DNA of 8,605 nt, taken from Betaproteobacteria bacterium UBA6910. Lineage in GTDB: Bacteria > Pseudomonadota > Gammaproteobacteria > Burkholderiales > UBA6910. A program made the position numbers and the translations under genes. The notes beneath the pieces are model-generated. The model searched no databases, was not told the origin of the DNA, and saw only the letters and a list, made by a program, of their open reading frames with translations. Positions 5,639 through 8,605 of the stretch are shown here, piece by piece; position 1 is the stretch's first letter, and each line of letters starts with the position of its first letter. Where the stretch lies: NCBI GenBank assembly GCA_002451065.1, contig DKBC01000151.1, positions 1 through 8,605 of the forward strand. Direction: 5' to 3'.

Positions 5639-6205
5639 GGCGCCCTGCGACGGGGCCGCTTCCTGAAGTTCACCGCGCGGACTGCGCTCGGACTGCTGTT
5701 TCTCGCGCTGGCGGGAGGGTTCGCCACCGTCACCCTGGGTATCCAGGGATACCAGTCGTTCACGCGGGAGGACCTGGCGGCGACCATCGAGGTGCGGCCG
5801 ACGGGCCCGCAAACCTTTACCGCCTATGTCAAGTTCCCCGACGGGCGGCGCGACGTGTTCAAGCTGGCGGGGGACCAGATCTACGTGGACGCGCATATCC
5901 TCAAGTGGAACCCCCTGGCCAACGTGATCGGCCTGCACACGGCCTACGAACTGGACCGGGTGGGCGGCCGCTACGTGGACCTGCAGGCGGAGCGGGACCG
6001 GCCGCGCACGGTGTACACGCTCTCGGAGCAAAAGCCGGTCAACATGTTCGATCTACGCCGCCGATTCGCCTTCCTGGCGCCGTTGCTGGACGCCGAGTAT
6101 GGCTCGGGCACGTTCCTGATGGCGGACCGGCCGGCGACGCTGGAGGTGCGGGTTTCCACCACCGGGTTGCTGCTGCGGCCAGTTCCCACCGAAAACAGCG
6201 GCTGA
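5567..6205 (+). CDS. Two-helix membrane protein of unknown function (often labelled cation/multidrug efflux-related)
   Basis: A 212-residue protein with two N-terminal transmembrane helices, about residues 5-25 and 37-58, joined by a short basic loop (RRGRFLKFTAR) predicted to be cytoplasmic. A soluble region of about 150 residues follows, with alternating hydrophobic and polar stretches suggestive of beta-sheet: TFTAYVKFPDGRRDVFKLAGDQ (83-104), then IYVDAHILKWNPLANVIG and VGGRYVDLQ. Both ends of the helical hairpin face the periplasm by the positive-inside rule, so the soluble region is probably periplasmic. Similar proteobacterial proteins carry vague efflux-pump names, but nothing here resembles a transporter. 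It appears leaderless, with no Shine-Dalgarno. The gene lies just beyond the TIR insertion, which carries a dead copy of its start. Function unknown. Confidence 0.82.
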   Translation: MLEPLPLIAILTGVIALLFLLMGFGALRRGRFLKFTARTALGLLFLALAGGFATVTLGIQGYQSFTREDLAATIEVRPTGPQTFTAYVKFPDGRRDVFKLAGDQIYVDAHILKWNPLANVIGLHTAYELDRVGGRYVDLQAERDRPRTVYTLSEQKPVNMFDLRRRFAFLAPLLDAEYGSGTFLMADRPATLEVRVSTTGLLLRPVPTENSG

Positions 6206-6226
6206 CCGTATTCGCGGCACGCGGGC

Positions 6227-6361
6227 AAAAAAAATCCGGCGGGGGAAGGGGGATCCAAACCGCCGGAGACCTACGGAGGAAGTCTTGAATGCGCGCTCCA
6301 GGAGCGCCCGCTGGAGGCGTCTTGTACGCGAGCCACGCGCCATGCTTTGTCTTTATTAGTT
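6227..6361 (-). ncRNA. Candidate small RNA with C-rich anti-Shine-Dalgarno-like regions
   Basis: A complete minus-strand transcription unit without a convincing ORF. Transcription would start near 6361 and end in an intrinsic terminator, giving about 130 nt. Near the middle is a GCGCUC-CUG-GAGCGC hairpin (6307-6293). It is followed by an apparently unpaired stretch containing CUUCCUCCGUAG (6282-6271), complementary to GGAGGAAG-type ribosome binding sites, and by the terminator hairpin, whose loop carries CCCCCUU. Unpaired C/U-rich loops of this kind are known in bacterial trans-acting small RNAs. A similar arrangement (GGAGGA complement next to a GC-rich terminator) seems familiar from Betaproteobacteria, possibly the Rfam 'Betaproteobacteria toxic small RNA' family, but that identity is from memory and untested. 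The unit converges on the gene ending at 6205. Confidence 0.55.
6235..6267 (-). terminator. Intrinsic terminator (8-bp stem, eight U)
   Basis: On the minus strand, TCCGGCGG (6267-6260) pairs perfectly with CCGCCGGA (6242-6235) across a 17-nt loop and is followed at once by eight T (6234-6227). It is the clearest intrinsic terminator in the window. On the plus strand the stem has no T tract, so it does not obviously end the gene at 5567-6205. It is over 350 bp beyond the DapA-like gene, with a promoter in between, so it belongs to the small RNA. Confidence 0.85.
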
Positions 6362-6375
6362 GATGCTAATATACT
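6347..6375 (+). promoter_or_regulatory. Overlapping plus-strand promoter candidate
   Basis: TTGTCT (6347-6352) and TATACT (6370-6375) are 17 bp apart, 4/6 and 5/6 matches. The -10 overlaps that of the minus-strand promoter, so the two would compete for polymerase. A transcript from about 6382 would read into the hairpin-rich region 6398-6516 and then antisense to the DapA-like gene. Confidence 0.4.
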
Positions 6376-6396
6376 CTTTTCCTCGTCATATTGCAA
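6368..6396 (-). promoter_or_regulatory. Sigma70 promoter of the candidate small RNA
   Basis: Read on the minus strand, TTGCAA (6396-6391) and TATATT (6373-6368) are 17 bp apart, matching consensus at 4/6 and 5/6 positions. They lie in the only strongly AT-rich patch of the neighbourhood. The predicted start near 6361 leads directly into the small RNA. Confidence 0.6.
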
Positions 6397-6397
6397 T

Positions 6398-6516
6398 GCG
6401 GCAAAACGCCGCGGGTGCCAGGAGGGCGCGGGAGCGGAGTCTCTCGGGATGTGGCTCCGCGCGGCACCGCTGTCGGCACCTTCCGAGCGTCCGGGATGGA
6501 TCTGACACCCGGACGC
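6398..6516. other. Hairpin-rich non-coding stretch
   Basis: Three strong inverted repeats follow one another. GCGGC (6398-6402) pairs with GCCGC (6408-6412). GGTGCC (6414-6419) pairs with GGCACC (6463-6468) around an inner GCGGAG (6434-6439) and CTCCGC (6455-6460). GCGTCCGGG (6487-6495) pairs with CCCGGACGC (6508-6516) across a 12-nt loop. No T tract follows on either strand. Open frames here show no recognisable protein. It could be a structured RNA driven from the promoter at 6347, or decayed repeat DNA. Confidence 0.3.
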
Positions 6517-6523
6517 CTCGCCC

Positions 6524-6600
6524 CCGTCATGCCGGCGAAGGCCGCAATTCCGCTTGGGTCGCGCGAGAACCCGGGTCCCGGCTTACGCCGGGACGGCGTG
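6524..6600. repeat. REP-like imperfect palindromic element
   Basis: The left arm, around CCGTCATGCCGGCGAAGGCCG (6524-6544), and the right arm, around CGGCTTACGCCGGGACGGCG (6579-6598), are imperfect reverse complements about 35 bp apart. The type, a CGTCATGCCGGCGAAGGCCG-like arm facing a CGCCGGGAC-like arm, is that of the dispersed extragenic palindromes common in high-GC proteobacteria. It lies just beyond the 3' end of the DapA-like gene, the usual place for such elements. Copy number in the genome cannot be judged here. Confidence 0.45.
6575..6594 (-). terminator. Hairpin with GUAA tetraloop, probable 3' end of the lol operon
   Basis: GTCCCGGC and GCCGGGAC form a perfect 8-bp stem with a GUAA loop (a GNRA tetraloop) on the minus strand, 42 nt after the stop codon of the DapA-like gene. 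No T run follows, so it may protect the transcript 3' end rather than terminate it. It is also the right arm of the REP-like element. Confidence 0.4.
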
Positions 6601-6636
6601 GGATCAAATCGTGGTCGTCGGCTTTTCCCCGGACAG

Positions 6637-7557
6637 TCAATGCTCGCGGTCGTCCGCGAGCCGGAATCCGACCGCGTCCAGGGCCTCGAGGAGGGCCTTT
6701 GCCTGCTCCCGGGTCAGTTCCACCAGGGGCGGCCGCAAGGTGCGCCATTCAGGGTCTTTGCGTCCCTCGGCCAGGATTTCCTTGAGCGCCGCCATCAGCG
6801 GGTAGTTTGAGATCACGCCCCGCACCTTGTCGATGCCGGCCTGCAGGGCGTCGGCCTCCGGCGTCTGCCAGCGTTCGAGTACTGCCTGGATCGGGCCCGG
6901 ATTCACGTTGGCGCCGGCGGTGATGCAGCCGGCGGCCCCGGCGCGCAGCCCCCGCAGCAGGAAAGCCTCGCTCCCCGGCAACACCCGGAAATCGGCGCCG
7001 CGGGTGGCGTCCAGCACGGCCTGGGTGTTGGACCAGTCCCCCGAGCTGTCCTTAAGGCCCACCACGGTCTGCGGGTAGTCCCGCAGCAGGCGCTGGATCA
7101 GTCCGACACTGATGCCCACCTGGGCGATGGGTGGGATGTGGTAGAGGTAAAGGCGCAGGCGCGGGTCGCCGACGCCTTCGATCACCTTGGCGTAGTGGCG
7201 GTAGAGCCCCTCGTCGTTGACATCCTTGTAGTAGAAGGGCGGCAGCATCAGCACGCCGGCGCAGCCGATCTTCACCGCGTGGGCGGTAAGCGCGACGGTC
7301 TCGGTGATGGAACAGCAGCCGGTGCCCGGGAGCATGCGCGCGGGATCGAGGCCGGCCGCCACCAGCCGCTCCAGCAGGGAGACGCGCTCGTCGGCCCCTA
7401 GGGAGTTGGCTTCCGACGTGGTGCCGAATGGCACCAGATTGGCGCCCTGCCCCAGGATCCAGCGGCACAGCCGCACCAGGCGTTCCGGGTCCGGGGACAG
7501 GTCGCGGCGGAAGGGGGTGAGGACCGGGGCGAACACGCCCCAGGCGCGGTCGTTCAT
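6637..7557 (-). CDS. DapA-superfamily class I lyase/aldolase (not a true DapA)
   Basis: A 306-residue (beta/alpha)8-barrel enzyme of the dihydrodipicolinate synthase / N-acetylneuraminate lyase superfamily, which makes or breaks carbon-carbon bonds of 2-keto acids through a lysine Schiff base. GTTSE (45-49) is the substrate-carboxylate motif. Y139 in LYLYHIP matches the proton-relay tyrosine of the YNVP motif, and K169 in VVGLKDSSGDW is the Schiff-base lysine. The arginine five residues after the tyrosine, which binds aspartate semialdehyde in E. coli DapA (R138), is isoleucine here (I144), so lysine synthesis is unlikely and the substrate is unknown. The ATG at 7557 has a strong GGAAGGAGG site. 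It begins 24 bp after lolD, so it is probably co-transcribed with the lol genes, an unusual partner for them. Confidence 0.88.
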   Translation of the reverse strand: MNDRAWGVFAPVLTPFRRDLSPDPERLVRLCRWILGQGANLVPFGTTSEANSLGADERVSLLERLVAAGLDPARMLPGTGCCSITETVALTAHAVKIGCAGVLMLPPFYYKDVNDEGLYRHYAKVIEGVGDPRLRLYLYHIPPIAQVGISVGLIQRLLRDYPQTVVGLKDSSGDWSNTQAVLDATRGADFRVLPGSEAFLLRGLRAGAAGCITAGANVNPGPIQAVLERWQTPEADALQAGIDKVRGVISNYPLMAALKEILAEGRKDPEWRTLRPPLVELTREQAKALLEALDAVGFRLADDREH

Positions 7558-7581
7558 GGCAATGCCTCCTTCCGAATCCGG

Positions 7582-8268
7582 TCAGCCCGCCGGCTGCAGA
7601 TGCCCGTCCACGATGCGCAGCACGCGCTGGGCGCGGCTCGCCAGATCGAGGTCGTGGGTGACGATCACCAGGCTGGTGTTGAGCTCGCGGTTGAGGCTCA
7701 GCATCAGCTCGAACACGCCCTCGGCCGTGTGGGGGTCCAGGTTGCCGGTGGGCTCGTCCGCCAGCACGCAGGCGGGACGCGTGACCAGGGCCCGCGCCAC
7801 CGCGGCCCGCTGGCGCTCGCCCCCCGACAGCTCACCCGGCATGTGGTGCAGCCGGTGCCCGAGCCCGACCCGCCCCAACATGTCCGCCCCTTCGGCGAGC
7901 GCCTGGTCCCGCGTCGCGCGCCGAATCAGCAGCGGCATGGCCACGTTTTCCAAAGCGGTGAATTCCGGCAGCAGGTGGTGGAACTGATACACAAAACCCA
8001 GAGAACGGTTGCGCAGGTTGCCCCGCTCCTCTTCGGAAATCTCCGCCAGTTCCTTCCCCATCACGGCGACACTGCCCGCGCTGGGCTCGTCCAGCCCCCC
8101 GAGAAGGTGCAGCAGCGTGCTCTTGCCGGAGCCGGACACTCCCACCACCGCCACCATCTCGCCCGCCCCCACCTCCAGGCTCATGCCCAGCAGCACCGGC
8201 ACCTCCAGCTTGCCCTGGAAATAGCTCTTGCGCAGCCCGCGGCAGGCGATAACCGGGCCGTCACTCAT
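7582..8268 (-). CDS. lolD: Lipoprotein-releasing ABC transporter ATP-binding protein LolD
   Basis: A 228-residue ATPase that powers extraction of outer-membrane lipoproteins from the inner membrane and hands them to the chaperone LolA. Walker A is GVSGSGKST (43-51, K49), the Q-loop is [12 protein letters not shown] (93-104, Q95), the signature is LSGGERQR (147-154), Walker B is CVLADEP (167-173, E172), and the switch histidine is H205 in VTHD. The [12 protein letters not shown] stretch and the length separate LolD from MacB and FtsE relatives. The ATG at 8268 lies inside the end of the lolC/lolE gene, an 8-bp overlap, so the two are translated as one operon. The ATPase, expected on the cytoplasmic face, joins the adjacent permease. 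Confidence 0.96.
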   Translation of the reverse strand: MSDGPVIACRGLRKSYFQGKLEVPVLLGMSLEVGAGEMVAVVGVSGSGKSTLLHLLGGLDEPSAGSVAVMGKELAEISEEERGNLRNRSLGFVYQFHHLLPEFTALENVAMPLLIRRATRDQALAEGADMLGRVGLGHRLHHMPGELSGGERQRAAVARALVTRPACVLADEPTGNLDPHTAEGVFELMLSLNRELNTSLVIVTHDLDLASRAQRVLRIVDGHLQPAG

Positions 8269-8605
8269 AGCGCAGGGCCTCCGCGGGATTGACGCGCGAA
8301 GCGCGCAGGCTGGGATAGATGGTGGCCAGCAGGCTCAGCACCAGGGACACCCCGGCGATATAGGCCACGTCCTTCCACTGCAGGTCGGAGGGCAGGTCGC
8401 TGATGTAGTAGACGTCCTTGGCCAGGAACTGGACGCTGAACAGGCGCTCGATGGCGGGCACCACCACGTCCACGTTGAGGGCGAGGACAACGCCCCCCGC
8501 CACCCCGAGCAGGGTGCCGAGCACGCCCATCAGCGAGCCCTGCACGATGAAGACCTTCATGATGCTGCGGGGGGACGCTCCGAGAGTGCGCAGGATCGCG
8601 ATGTC
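8261..8605 (-). CDS. lolC: Lipoprotein-releasing system permease LolC/LolE, C-terminal part (runs off right edge)
   Basis: The last 114 residues of the inner-membrane permease of the Lol lipoprotein-export complex; the first codon in the window is at 8605. [16 protein letters not shown] is the conserved cytoplasmic segment that contacts the LolD ATPase. It is followed by two hydrophobic helices ([25 protein letters not shown] and [21 protein letters not shown]) flanking the periplasmic loop with [15 protein letters not shown], and by the typical ending [14 protein letters not shown]. The gene immediately upstream of lolD in the E. coli order is lolC, hence the symbol, but many Betaproteobacteria have a single LolC/LolE-type permease, so lolE or a merged form is possible. 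An internal ATG at 8560 is not the real start. Confidence 0.93.
   Translation of the reverse strand, partial: DIAILRTLGASPRSIMKVFIVQGSLMGVLGTLLGVAGGVVLALNVDVVVPAIERLFSVQFLAKDVYYISDLPSDLQWKDVAYIAGVSLVLSLLATIYPSLRASRVNPAEALRYE

Noticed and set aside
6289..6363. 24-codon plus-strand ORF with a very good GGAGGAAG site 6 nt before its ATG
   Set aside because: The apparent ribosome site is the complement of the C-rich loop of the minus-strand small RNA, and the peptide (MRAPGAPAGGVLYASHAPCFVFIS) has no recognisable features.
6637..7557. Calling this gene dapA
   Set aside because: The substrate-binding arginine of DapA is absent (I144) and the gene sits outside any lysine-synthesis context, so only superfamily membership is supported.

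Overview
The window is high-GC DNA, roughly 65-68% G+C over the housekeeping genes, from a proteobacterium. Betaproteobacteria or a close gammaproteobacterial relative fit best: a comEC gene starts back-to-back with a DUF2062 membrane protein gene, and a lolC/lolE-lolD lipoprotein-export pair lies nearby. No rRNA, tRNA, CRISPR array, transposase or phage structural gene is visible.

Layout, left to right. (1) 1-1024, minus: 5' part of comEC (DNA uptake channel), running off the left edge. (2) 1134-2311, plus: a DUF2062 membrane protein gene overlapping by a GTGA junction with an AlkA-type DNA glycosylase gene. (3) About 2312-3142: a lower-GC patch with a hicAB toxin-antitoxin locus. The hicB antitoxin is intact. 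The hicA toxin frame is broken by two separate losses of a GC dinucleotide. (4) 3143-3802, plus: a polytopic membrane protein of the YdjM/DUF457-like 'metal-dependent hydrolase' type. (5) 3803-5566: an apparent insertion. It holds a decayed copy of the first ~80 bp of the downstream gene, a near-consensus sigma70 promoter, and a 432-residue protein read as TIR, TIR-like and nucleoside-deoxyribosyltransferase-like domains in tandem, a probable stand-alone nucleotide-depleting defence effector. (6) 5567-6205, plus: the intact gene of which (5) carries a fragment, a two-helix membrane protein of unknown function, apparently leaderless. (7) 6206-6636: non-coding. It contains a convincing minus-strand small RNA unit (promoter, hairpins with C-rich unpaired stretches, intrinsic terminator with eight U), an opposing plus-strand promoter leading into strong hairpins, and a REP-like palindromic element. 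(8) 8605-6637, minus: a probable operon lolC/lolE (3' part), lolD and a DapA-superfamily lyase.

The outer genes are housekeeping: lipoprotein export, DNA uptake and alkylation repair. From about 2.3 to 5.5 kb the window looks accessory, with lower GC, a damaged toxin-antitoxin locus and a TIR effector flanked by a duplicated gene start. The two most original signals are the three-domain TIR protein with its flanking duplication and the small RNA unit at about 6227-6361.
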